Below, piece after piece: positions 54,910-64,000 of a stretch of DNA of 64,000 nucleotides; position 1 is the stretch's first letter; each line of letters opens with the position of its first letter. A program made the translations under genes and the position numbers. Location: assembly GCA_029215795.1 (NCBI GenBank), contig JARDYH010000003.1, positions 176,898,382 through 176,962,381 on the forward strand, in the 5' to 3' direction. Source of the stretch: Anniella stebbinsi (lineage: Eukaryota > Chordata > Lepidosauria > Squamata > Anniellidae). The notes below the pieces were generated by a model. The model had not been told where the DNA came from, did not search any database, and saw nothing but the letters and a program-made list of their open reading frames with translations.

Positions 54910-56791
54910 GTGAGCATCCCTTGTTTTTCATTCCAAGTATAATTGTACTAATAATGCATAAGGCTCAGGCTGGGATCGAGTGCCTAAGGCACTTCCTCAC
55001 ACATGCTGTAACAGGGTTGCTAGTTTTCCCTTCCAGCTACAGTTCCTTCTGTTGCATTGATTGCAGCTCTGGAGCATTCTCCAGGCTTCAGGCATGTTTA
55101 GGGGTCTTGAACAGCTCCATTTTCAGAAATACAACCGGTTTATTTGTCTAAACCAAATGTCATGACACAATACGGTACACTTGAATTGTAAAACCATCTT
55201 ATAAAACTTGAGATCATAAAACATTTTATAAAATGACATGTATAAAATCGGGAACACTGTAGCAGGTGGCACAGGGGACTGGGAAATCAGTGTGTATCAC
55301 CTTCCCCCGTTACTCCAGCGGGAAGCCTCTGTTGGATTGAACTCCCTTCTGCAGACAGAAGGAGCTCTTCTATTTGTGGAAGTAAATTCAGAATCCAATC
55401 CATTAAATCTAGTTTTCAATTGGGCTTTAGCCAAAAGTAATCCAATCCTTTAAAACAGATTAATGGAAAAACTGTAAAGTAGGATTCAGTGCTCCGTCAT
55501 AAAGCTCCATTATGCTCTTTATTCCACATATTGCTCTTTGGATGCCGGCCTTAGCATTTATGGAGCACTTTTGAGTGTTCAAAGCACACTCTATACATAA
55601 CCTCATAATCTTGCAACAACTCTATAGGATAGGTCAATATTATCCCTGTAGTACAAGTGGCAGCTTGCCCAAGGCCCTGGTAGCGACATTGTAGCTCAGA
55701 TAAGATTGAAGACCCAGTTCACACTCTTCGCCATTTCACTAGGATCAGCACCCTAGATAGCAGGAGCTTCTATGCTTTAAGTGAAACCACATTCAGGGAG
55801 GAAACCTTGCAATTCTTTCGACAAATAGAGATACTCGTAGTTTTAATTTCTGTGCCCCTGTCTCAATCAAGCAAAAGCAAATAGTGGTATAGTGAGAAAT
55901 TCTCCCACATTCTGCAACAAGATGTTTGTAGTGCTGTAGTAAGTGCTATATTGAGTTGGCTCATGCAAAGGTCAGTTAGGTATCGCTAATCACCTAGTTG
56001 GGAAAGTGAGCCCCAAACAAAAGCAGCCCGTGATCTCTGTCAACGCTAAATGTGTTGACTCTCTCTCTTGGGTGGGTCTGCATGTGCAGATCTTCATGCA
56101 TAGCCTGTTGAGACCTGTTTCTGGAGGATGGAAGTAGAACAGTTTTTGAAGTTAGTTTGTTCTGTGGATTGATACTACAATAAAAGGAGTTATAAAGAAT
56201 GATCAGTTAAATGTGTAGCAAAAAGTCAGTTCTTTCTTTATATGCAAACTGATTTAGCCATTCCTGTGAATAAGTGGAACCTGCAAAAATGTTGCGGTGT
56301 GCAGTGCTCCTGATCAGCCATGCTCTGTTCCAGGATACTCTATTACATCCCCCCCTCCTCTGTAGTGTTCAGTTCTACCCACCACTACCCTATACATGCA
56401 ACCAATCGGTCTAGATGTTCAGTTCTTATAGGGCTGGTTCTTTGGGTGGTCCCACTTGTGCGTCTTTTCTAAAGATTTTTTGTACGTCTGCAAACCTTGT
56501 GATTCCTCCAAGCCCTTTGTGTGTGGATGATGGTGTTTGGGCTGTATAAGAACTGGTACTTGGAGAATTGTGATGGATATTAGTGATATGGTGTGTGGAA
56601 TTAATTTTGTGGAAATATGTTTCCTGACAATATAATTTTCACAAGTTTTATTTAAAATTCATTTTCTGAGGAACCCTTTTTCTAAAGAGAATAAATATTA
56701 CTACTTTAGTTTGCAAATTCAGTAAAAATGAACTGTTCTAGATTTTTTTTGTAGAAATAAGGATAATAATTCTTACTATTTGGTTACTTAG
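54910..56791. other. CDC40 intron 5
   Basis: GTGAGC donor, TTACTTAG acceptor. 1.9 kb without a recognised repeat, exon or RNA gene. Ordinary AT-rich intron. Confidence 0.85.
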
Positions 56792-56888
56792 GAAGAGCAA
56801 AGGGAACTGGATGAAATAACAGCAAAGAGGCAAAAGAAAGGCAAGCATGAAGATGATAAACCTGGAGAAGAAAAGACTATTTTGCATG
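56792..56888 (+). CDS. CDC40: CDC40 exon 6
   Basis: Encodes EEQRELDEITAKRQKKGK, then HEDDKPGEEKTILH plus the first base of Val. Acceptor TTACTTAG, donor CATG|GTAAGT, phase 0 in and 1 out. The charged, probably helical segment precedes the propeller. Intron phases and both flanking joins agree with the CDC40 frame. Confidence 0.96.
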
Positions 56889-57844
56889 GTAAGTGCTGTC
56901 TTTAGAAATCCGTTTGCATTTCCTGCATCTGCTTTCAAACATTAGATCATCAAAGATAATGTAGCATGTTGTGATTTATTTGCTGTGCCAATAATTCTTA
57001 CAGCATCCTGTGTAGGAAGAAACAGAATCTCTAAAAGAAAACACAGTGACAGAAACATGGGATGGCAGAGAGTTTAGTAAGAAAGAAGCTTAGAAACAGA
57101 CTGGCTTTGTTGCTTCTGGTAACCTAGGAAAAAAATTCAAGATGCAGTTAAATTTAGATTGTAGGGAGATTAGGAACACTGTGGAAATGTCATTTGCCTG
57201 TATATTCATCACAAATGTCAATTCCTTGGATCTAATTTGGCAGGGTCCTTTTTGACTTTGATTCCTACCTCATAAAATGTAATTATTTGGATTTTTAATT
57301 CTGTCAATGTTTAGATCTACGTATTGATAAAATTAACTTTGTTTTCAAAGTTAAAGGCTTGTAGCCTGTATTATTGCCTATAATGACTTGAAGTGGGAGT
57401 CATCTTAAAGTTTCAGTGCTGCTGTGAAACCGGTTCATAGAGATCATAGAAAAAAGGCTTTGCTGTTTCCGACCCCGTCATCATTAGCTTGGTTACTTCA
57501 TGCCTCCCTCCCTTCTTCCTGCTGCTACTTCACTGTTTGTCCTCGGGTTCATACATGTGATGGGGCTTTGTTCTTCTGACTCCTTTTTTTCACAAAACCC
57601 TCTTCCCTACACTCAAAATGCAATGCTGCAAATCAGCTTTGAAATTTGAAGTTGAACGTAGTGGATGCTTTTAATGTACTTGCCACTTTGGATGACTTCC
57701 TTCCGGATACACAGGTTTTCGACCTGTTGTACTTGGTATACTTTTCATTTTAATCACAACTGTCCTAATGCTGAATGCCTCCATGATGTATTTGACAGAG
57801 ATTTTAAATCTGCATTTTCTATTTTTGTATGACTTCTTCCTCAG
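56889..57844. other. CDC40 intron 6
   Basis: 956 bp between GTAAGT and TTCCTCAG. No repeat or RNA gene recognised. Confidence 0.85.
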
Positions 57845-57984
57845 TCAAAGAGATGTATGACTATCAAGGGAGGTCCTACCTTCATGTTCCTCAGGATGTT
57901 GGAGTTAACCTCCGTTCAGCAGTACCTCCTGAGAAATGTTACCTTCCTAAGAAGCAGATCCATGTATGGTCTGGTCATACGAAG
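57845..57984 (+). CDS. CDC40: CDC40 exon 7
   Basis: Encodes VKEMYDYQGRSYLHVPQD, VGVNLRSAVPPEKCYLPK and KQIHVWSGHTK. Acceptor TTCCTCAG, donor AAG|GTAAGG, phase 1 in and 0 out. The last residues, HVWSGHTK, begin the first WD40 blade (the GH dipeptide). PPEKCYLPKK is a conserved PRP17 motif just ahead of the propeller. Confidence 0.97.
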
Positions 57985-58439
57985 GTAAGGAACAGCTACA
58001 AATTAAGATGCCCTTCCCTGTCTCACATGATGTGTTAACTTTGCAGTTAATTAATCCTTTATTATAAATATGGACCCAGCCTCTCCCAAATTTTTCCAAA
58101 GTTTCAGAAACTGTCCTTGCACAAGTGTCATTGCATATGCCAGCTTGCATTAATTCAGGTACCTTGAGTCAGTTTTACCTCACATTTCTAGCCCATCCCT
58201 ACAGTAGGTCTTACTACTATTCCATGTAAGCAGCTCTTAGAGCCATTGGCCTTGGTCAGAGACCTAATCTAGGAGGGCAACTAATGCGTGGAACCCTGTG
58301 GTAATCAGTTCATTTTCCATGATCTTAAAGATTTCTACAGTATTTGAAGACTTTTCCTGTACACAATTCTATTTTCCCTATGTCTTTGTAAGGGCCATGA
58401 AGCATTCAAAGCAAATTTCAAGGTGTATTCCCTTAATCC

Positions 58440-58720
58440 AAAAGTGGGGAACTTCTTTAAGCCTGAGGGCCGAATTCAATTTTGAAGAAGCTCTTGAGAA
58501 CTGCATTCCAGTGGTGGGTGGGGCTAAAGGCAAAGGGGGTGGAGCCAAAAAGACTAAAAATATTTATACCAGCATTTCAACTTTTTAGGATGCGGGGGGG
58601 GGGGGACTGCATCAAAATTATAAGTGGTTGGAGGAAAGGGGATGGAGCCATCAGGTGAACCCAAGAGGGCTCTATTTTTACTCCTAATTTGCCCCCTGGG
58701 CCTGAAGTACCTTACACCTG
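58440..58720 (+). repeat. hAT-like repeat
   Basis: 'aaagtggggaacttctttaa', 'gggccgaattcaattttg', 'gtgggtggggctaaaggc', 'ggtggagccaaaaag'. Same family as 2284-2600 by the 'gtgggcggggcca' core. A 12-bp G run lies at 58594-58605. Confidence 0.5.
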
Positions 58721-58893
58721 CCTTAATCTATGCTTGGACAGACATTGCAGCTCAACAGGTGCTTGAGAATCCTTCTGTTTTTGCACTCAGTCTAGGCTCA
58801 CTGGAGCCTATTTTTCAAGGAGTGGAGAAGCCCCCAAAGTATTTACATATGTGCATATAGCTAAGTTTCTAAAATCTTTCAATTCAAAACTAT

Positions 58894-59069
58894 GGGTTGG
58901 ATCTAATTGTGGTGTTCTGCCAGCAGAAAGAAAATTGCTGGCGGAATGGAATTTCGCCTCCCCTGGGTGCCCCCCACATCTGCTTAGGAGGGCTAGTGAA
59001 GTCGTTTTGCACCAGCAGAAGTCTTATTGCCTGAGCGGACCTATGCTCACATGACTTTAGATCCAAGCC
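58894..59069. mobile_element. 176-bp MITE with TAT duplication
   Basis: Ends GGGTTGGATCTAA and, inverted, GGCTTGGATCTAAA. Flanked by tat on both sides (58891-58893, 59070-59072). GC-rich interior with 'gccagcagaaagaaaattgc' and the inverse 'accagcagaag'. The 3-bp duplication suggests a Harbinger-type origin. No frame of interest. Confidence 0.6.
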
Positions 59070-59679
59070 TATATGTTGGCTCAACAATTCATTATACTAG
59101 CAAACTTCTTTCCTTTGCCCCTGGAAAAGCTTCTCTACAGTAGAGGCATAAATGGACTCTGCATTATCCCAGTTCTCACCTATGGTTTAGAGTTCTGGTG
59201 TCATTAGCCACACATTTGTGTTACTCCGCTAATGATGTGTGAAACCCTTTTTCTATATTCAGAACTCTGAATATTTAATTTCACAACCTATATAGGTCAT
59301 CATTCTTTTCCCCATTAAGTGTGACCCTCATTAAGTTAAAATGTAAAACGGTCCTCTTGGGAATTTCGATTCTGTGCTCCTTCCCCCCCCCTTTTTTTTA
59401 TTTATTGGAATTCTACTCAGAACACAACCACTTCAATTCCCTGATATGTAATTCTCAGCTTTTTAGTCTCCTAGATATAAAAATTCACTGTCCTGGGTCT
59501 CTGTTAATGAACTTCACTGGCTTCGAAGCAAGTGTTTCGTTATTCATACACAGGTCATGTATATATTTTTCTGCAGTATTTTTCTGCACAGTTTATTGAA
59601 TTGCAAGGGGTGTTCTCACACTCTTAGTTGCTGCAGATCTCTGAAACTTTCTCAAGAGACTTCCAAAAATTCGTCGGAA

Positions 59680-59875
59680 TATATGAAGCTGTCTTATACC
59701 AAGTTGAACTATTAGTCTGTCTATACTGACTGGCTGTGGCTCTCCTGGGCTTCAGATGGTGGCTTTCCCAGCCCTACCTAGGGATGCCAGGAATTGGATG
59801 CGGGGCATTTTTATGCAAAGCATGTGCTCTACCACTGTGCAATGGCCCTTCCCCACCAGCACCAAGAAACTGTCA
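59680..59875 (-). mobile_element. SINE with tRNA-Ala-like head, minus strand
   Basis: The plus strand reads 'gaagctgtcttataccaagt', 'ttcccagccctacctaggg', 'atgcaaagcatgtgctctac' and 'cactgtgcaatggcccttcc'. The reverse complement of the last part is a tRNA-Ala-like head (gtagagcacatgctttgcat). Same family as 49920-50098. Confidence 0.65.
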
Positions 59876-60026
59876 TGGCACAGAGATTTTTCAAGGAGCA
59901 ATATTCCTCAGACCTTAGTATAGGAGTAGGCAACATGATGCCATGAAGCCATGCTATCTGAGATTTGTGGGAGTTGTGGCCCAGAAGATCTGGAGGGCAT
60001 CAGGTTGTTTAGCAGACGTTATCATA

Positions 60027-60216
60027 GGGCCTGTTCAGACAACATGCTAAACTATGATTAAGCTGCTAACCCTTTTAACAGCATGGTTAGTGACCATGTT
60101 TAAACCGTGGTTCTGTAGCCACTATGGTTAGGAATGGTTCACACAACACAGTAAGCCATAATGTTTCGCTCAGAATGCTTAACCACTGTGGCTTAGCGTG
60201 TCATCTGAACAGGGTC
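60027..60216. mobile_element. 190-bp Harbinger-type MITE
   Basis: Ends GGGCCTGTTCAGACAACATG and, inverted, GACCCTGTTCAGATGACACG, both followed by CTAA. Flanked by ata (60024-60026, 60217-60219). The subterminal 'gtggcttagcgtgtcatctg' matches the right end of 28183-28688, and the interior repeats 'aaaccgtggtt'. Non-coding. Confidence 0.8.
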
Positions 60217-60807
60217 ATAGTTGTCATTTAGAGATGTGGGTTCATATAAAATATTTACCTCACAATCTATTAGAAGACAAAACTAACCCAAAGCCAAGTT
60301 GCAGAGCTTTGAAATTACCTTTGGGTCAATTAGATTTGGACTATCTGCTTAGAAGGTATCCCCAGAGTCTTCTAGATATCGTTTGAGGCAAAGTATGCTC
60401 GAGATATATCCTGGTGATAAGGATATGCTCTTTAAAAGCAGAGCGGTTCTTCAGAGATCAGAATAAAAATCAATGCAATTTCAAATGATTGCTAGAGAAG
60501 GGAGTTCAGCTTTGACAAAGGAATGAGGACGTAGTCACTCCAGACCCACTGTATGTGTTTCCATGTAAGAGAATTGGCAGGCGCCAATGCAGCTTGTGGT
60601 ACTCCGTTGTACAATAATATCAAAGTAGCTGCCAGTTGGTTCAGGAAGTGGAATTGTTGCTGTGCCTGAGAGGCTAAGTTATTAATGGCATTGGCAGCCA
60701 CATACTAGTAATGAAATTTTTCTACAGACCTTGATATAAGCATGCTGGAAAGGGAAAAAATATTCTAGTAATTCAGTTCTGTTTCATAGTTATGTTTTTA
60801 TTTGAAG

Positions 60808-60882
60808 GGCGTCAGCGCTGTCAGGCTGTTTCCTCTTTCTGGCCACCTGCTGTTGTCTTGCTCCATGGACTGTAAAATTAAG
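60808..60882 (+). CDS. CDC40: CDC40 exon 8 (last exon in the window)
   Basis: 25 codons, GVSAVRLFPLSGHLLLSC then SMDCKIK, between TTTGAAG and AAG|GTGAGT, phases 0/0. It completes the middle of the first WD40 repeat; the next exon should begin LW, closing that repeat. About 55% of the protein is therefore in the window (317 of roughly 580 residues). Residue conservation here is very high and no substitutions look disabling. Confidence 0.97.
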
Positions 60883-63800
60883 GTGAGTTGCTTTGAAAAA
60901 GACACTGTTGCTGCTTGCACACGTTAGATTCAGAGCAAAATGTGCATATGCCTCCCCTTTAACACTTACGGGAAGGCAAATACGGTTGCTGTTGTCTTTA
61001 TGTTAAGCTAAAATGATATATAGGGTCATAGCTTTTAAAGACTCTTGAATGCCATGTTTATCATGAAATATAGTACCCTTTTTTGTTTAAGACCCTACCT
61101 AGTCACATATTTGGTGATGTTTTTATAATTGGCACAGCAGTGGCAGTCCCACTGCTGTATATCTGTCACTGAGCAATGCTAAAAGATAAGCATGTCAATG
61201 AAAACCATCAGGTTGTTGTAAGAACTGGGAAGGGGGTTTACCGCTTTGTGATTCCTGGCTTTTACCTAGTTTATAGTGCTAAAATCTAATGTTCTGGGAA
61301 TCTCTTATATTTTTTTGCCACTTTCAATAATGAGAACTTCAAATGGATTCCTGCCATCAGTTCAGCTTCTCTACACATACACTTTATGAAAGCAGACACT
61401 TGGTAGGGACGGGGATGTCCGCCTGGCTCTCACAACACAAAGAGATTATGATGCCTAAAGTAACACGTAACACTTTTTGTGGTGGCTCGTATGCATGACA
61501 GTCCAATTTTATGTGACGCTTCCACCTCTAAAACTCCAAGGGGGGCATAAATTGGGCCATCATACATAATCCGCCTCTGCATGAAGCGCACACCTCACAT
61601 GTTTCTTTGTGTCTGGTGGAGTAGAGGGTTGTGCTAGGGTGCGCATCTCCTCCATCACACCAATGGATTACTACATAGCTAAGCTATCAGAACTAAGCTA
61701 TTATTTTGAAAACTCAGACGGGGATTCTCTAATTGTATGGCCATTATCTGATATTGCCTCCTTCACGAGAAAGATGGGGACTAGTGGAGCAAGGAAGGGC
61801 AGCAGCATTTCCATTGGTGCTGCTACTCCTCCATCTTTTGTTGATGCACAATTCCAAGAAGAAGGCTTTCCATCTGAACTGTGAGCAAGTAGTTTCTTTT
61901 TTTTTATTAATAATTTTATTCTGTTTCACTATTAAAAACATAAAAACAAACCTTACAAAGACATACAACAATTAAAAGGACCCCCTACCTTTCCCACAGC
62001 AAATTATATAAATCCTTTTAAAAAGCAGGTACTACGTAATTTTTTTAAAAAAAAGAAAGAAAAAAAAACAAGCCCATCCTCCCCTTTTAACACAACTACA
62101 TGTTAACATTCTTATTCCCCCCATTATTAAAAGTTACTTACACAGACCACAATAGAAATAAACCCCTTTCTCTTATAAAATTTTTCATTCACCATAAGAA
62201 AAAAACTATTTTTTTCTCTTACAAACTATGAAACTAACCAAACCTTTCTCCCTTCCTCCCCCTTATTCCTCCCTTGTTACAACCTAAGACTTAATAAAAA
62301 AGAAATAACCCAAACCCAGCAAGAGTCCAAAAAACTTCCACATTCTCCAATCTTCCATCTCAAAGAAATTCCGGATTCCTACCAGTCTCTTGTAGATTCT
62401 TCTTTCTCCATCACAATTCAGCTAGAAATGTCCAATTCTTCTTCTTAAAGTTCACCCTTAGAGTAATCTTATAACTCATAACAATTTTAAGCTTATGTCC
62501 TCCCCACTCTTTTAGAAAAATACACATTACTTAATCACTAAACAGTTTTTATCCCAACAACATTGTGTCTGTTCTTATTCATGTTGTAAATACTTTCTAA
62601 ACATAATAATAATACTACTAATAAAGTAACAGTAATAATAATAATAACAATAAAAAATCAAACAAAAAATTCCCAACAAGATTCCAGGAAAAACTCCACT
62701 CATTATTCCATCTCAGGGAAAACACTTAGCCAAACTCCTCAAAGTCTCTCCCCCCCGAACACAGCCCCAAAACACTCACAAGAAAAAATGGCCCCACTTC
62801 TCTTCTAACCTCTTTTTCTTATATAACATTTTCCATTCAATATATAAGAACTCTCTACTCCCCCTATAAACCAATCTCATAACTCTATTATTTCATTCCA
62901 TTAACATCACTAAATGTGTTCTTATTCATGTTATTTCAAAATTTCCCCATCTTTTATCTCACTTAAAAATAAACACAACAAAACAAAGCCCCCAAAATAA
63001 CAAAAGATCCCCATTCACTTGCGGGTCGTATCAAAAATCACTTCACCTTCCCTCTTGCAAACAGTCCATCTTTCTCTGCCACAGTCCATCAACTTACAAG
63101 CTTCTTCTTTTCAACACACTTCGTTTAACAAACAAAAAAAAAAAGAAAGAAAAAAATGGCCACATTTTCTTTTCTTATTCTTAACAACAGCCGCCATCTT
63201 GTCCTTTGTCTCCTTCTTCTTCTTCTCCGTCTCGTGTTGTCGTCCATTTTACCCCGTCTTCAAAACACATTAAACTCTCTCCCAGTCATTAACTTTGCTT
63301 GAATATTTATCTCCAAAAGTAAACGACACTTTAGTATACTTCTTCTTCAAACCGTAATAATAAAAAAAGAGTGAAATACCTCACCCGCCAAGTGATATGA
63401 GAAAATATTTCTTTATCTCTACAGACCAAATGTTATCCAATTAGCTAGGGAATGAAAGCAATCAATCTTGTATTTAGTTAGCCATAATTCTTATCTTACA
63501 CTTCGTCACTCCGTTTAAGAAAAAAAAATAAAGAAAAATACAAATCATTCAATCCTGTGCTTAAATCCGGAGCTGTCCGACAGAGAGAGACTTCCAGCGC
63601 CACAACTCCCTCTCTTCCCTTTCCTGAATCTTTTCTTCGTTCTTGAAATAACTCTTCCACTACATACTTGAGGAGGGTGATTAAGTACCTTCCGACCAGA
63701 TGTAACCACTCTACTTCACTGCACCAAAGGCACCCCCCGTCTGTCTGTCTCGATGTTATCATTCTTGGAGGATGAAGACATAACGACCTCCCGTCCTGAA

Positions 63801-64000
63801 CAGCATCTGAGAGATGTCTTATCCACAGTCCCACTCCCTCATGTTGAAACTCTGACGAAACGACTTCATTACCCCATGAGATGAGATTACAGGACCTTTT
63901 GTGGCATGCTGTACGCATTCCCCTTTTTCTGGGGAATATTAAGCTCCATCTGGGAGGCTCCCAGAGAGCTACCGCCGTCCAGTCACAGCAGAGTTCAAAA
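60883..64000. other. CDC40 intron 8, partial
   Basis: Starts GTGAGT. No sequence encoding the next expected CDC40 exon was found before the right edge. It holds a palindromic segment at about 61478-61580 ('ggctcgtatgcatgacag' vs 'gggccatcatacataatcc') and the large retroelement from 61897. The 91-codon frame at 61609-61884 is not recognised. Confidence 0.75.
61897..64000 (-). mobile_element. Large poly(A)-tailed retroelement without recognisable ORF, right end off-window
   Basis: Begins with a T run (61897-61905) followed by 'attaataattttattctg', resembling the 3' end of the L1 at 3256 (minus strand AATAAAA before the tail). The minus strand then runs over 2 kb of AT-rich DNA with no ORF2-like frame in the ~1.2 kb next to the tail, where L1 would have one. 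Two parts look like degenerate duplicates (62160-62380 and 62690-62880). A GC-richer segment (63140-63960) contains 'aagatggcggctg' on the minus strand, like the leaders of some L1s. The 140-codon frame at 63496-63918 has no recognised domain. Confidence 0.45.

Larger units (their letters stand above)
57985..60807. other. CDC40 intron 7
   Basis: GTAAGG donor, ATTTGAAG acceptor. Contains a hAT-like repeat (58440-58720) with a 12-bp G run, a MITE at 58894-59069, a tRNA-Ala-like SINE (59680-59875), a small hAT fragment (59930-60010) and a Harbinger MITE (60027-60216). Confidence 0.85.

Noticed and set aside
59800..59850. tRNA-Ala gene on the minus strand
   Set aside because: The head is too decayed to fold as a tRNA and is joined to a SINE body seen elsewhere in the window.
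61609..61884. 91-codon frame before the retroelement, tested as a CDC40 exon
   Set aside because: CDC40 should continue with LW and the second WD40 repeat. This frame has no WD40 features and lacks a supporting acceptor/donor pair in the right phase.
63496..63918. 140-codon minus-strand frame near the right edge as a possible ORF1
   Set aside because: No coiled coil, RRM or zinc knuckle visible. It lies in the leader-like part of the retroelement and ends in an F-rich low-complexity run.

Overview
This is vertebrate nuclear DNA, almost certainly from a squamate reptile (a lizard; I cannot resolve the family). The evidence is spliced vertebrate exons in long AT-rich introns. The repeat content also fits: a tRNA-derived SINE that looks like the Sauria SINE, CR1 and L2-type LINEs, an L1, palindromic hAT and Harbinger MITEs, and two foldback repeat families I recognise as common in lizards. 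There are no prokaryotic genes, operons or CRISPR arrays.

Genes: the right two thirds is the 5' half of CDC40 (PRP17 splicing factor) on the + strand. Eight coding exons are resolved to the base (22537-22734, 44994-45080, 48445-48574, 54046-54129, 54770-54909, 56792-56888, 57845-57984, 60808-60882). They give 951 bp / 317 codons in one continuous frame, ending in the first WD40 repeat; the rest of the propeller lies beyond the right edge. To the left is a CpG island with a minus-strand first exon (donor at 20670) and a further non-coding minus-strand exon (8470-8638). From the conserved head-to-head arrangement known in other vertebrates I assign these to the 5' UTR of WASF1 (WAVE1). WASF1 coding exons are not in the window.

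Layout: 1-8469 putative WASF1 intron, with a twin-primed L1 at 3239-5594; 8639-20669 putative WASF1 intron, with foldback repeats and an odd CpG-rich insertion at 17216-17572; 20400-22536 promoter region; 22735-44993 CDC40 intron 1 (22 kb). Intron 1 carries most of the mobile DNA: nested SINE/hAT (23.4-24.5 kb), CR1 (26.7 kb), two ~0.5 kb Harbinger MITEs (28.2-29.3 kb), a ~5.8 kb relic of an autonomous Harbinger element (29.64-35.42 kb) with a nested L2, and two further L2 insertions (36.9 and 43.2 kb). Later introns hold SINEs and small MITEs, and the window ends inside a >2.1 kb poly(A)-tailed retroelement with no recognisable protein.

Nothing here is convincingly a new cellular system. The most unusual items are the Harbinger second ORF, which joins a Myb/SANT-like domain to a histone-H1-like PAK/APK repeat; the nested GCGC-rich element at 17.2 kb; the non-coding retroelement at the right edge; and the clean twin-priming structure of the L1.
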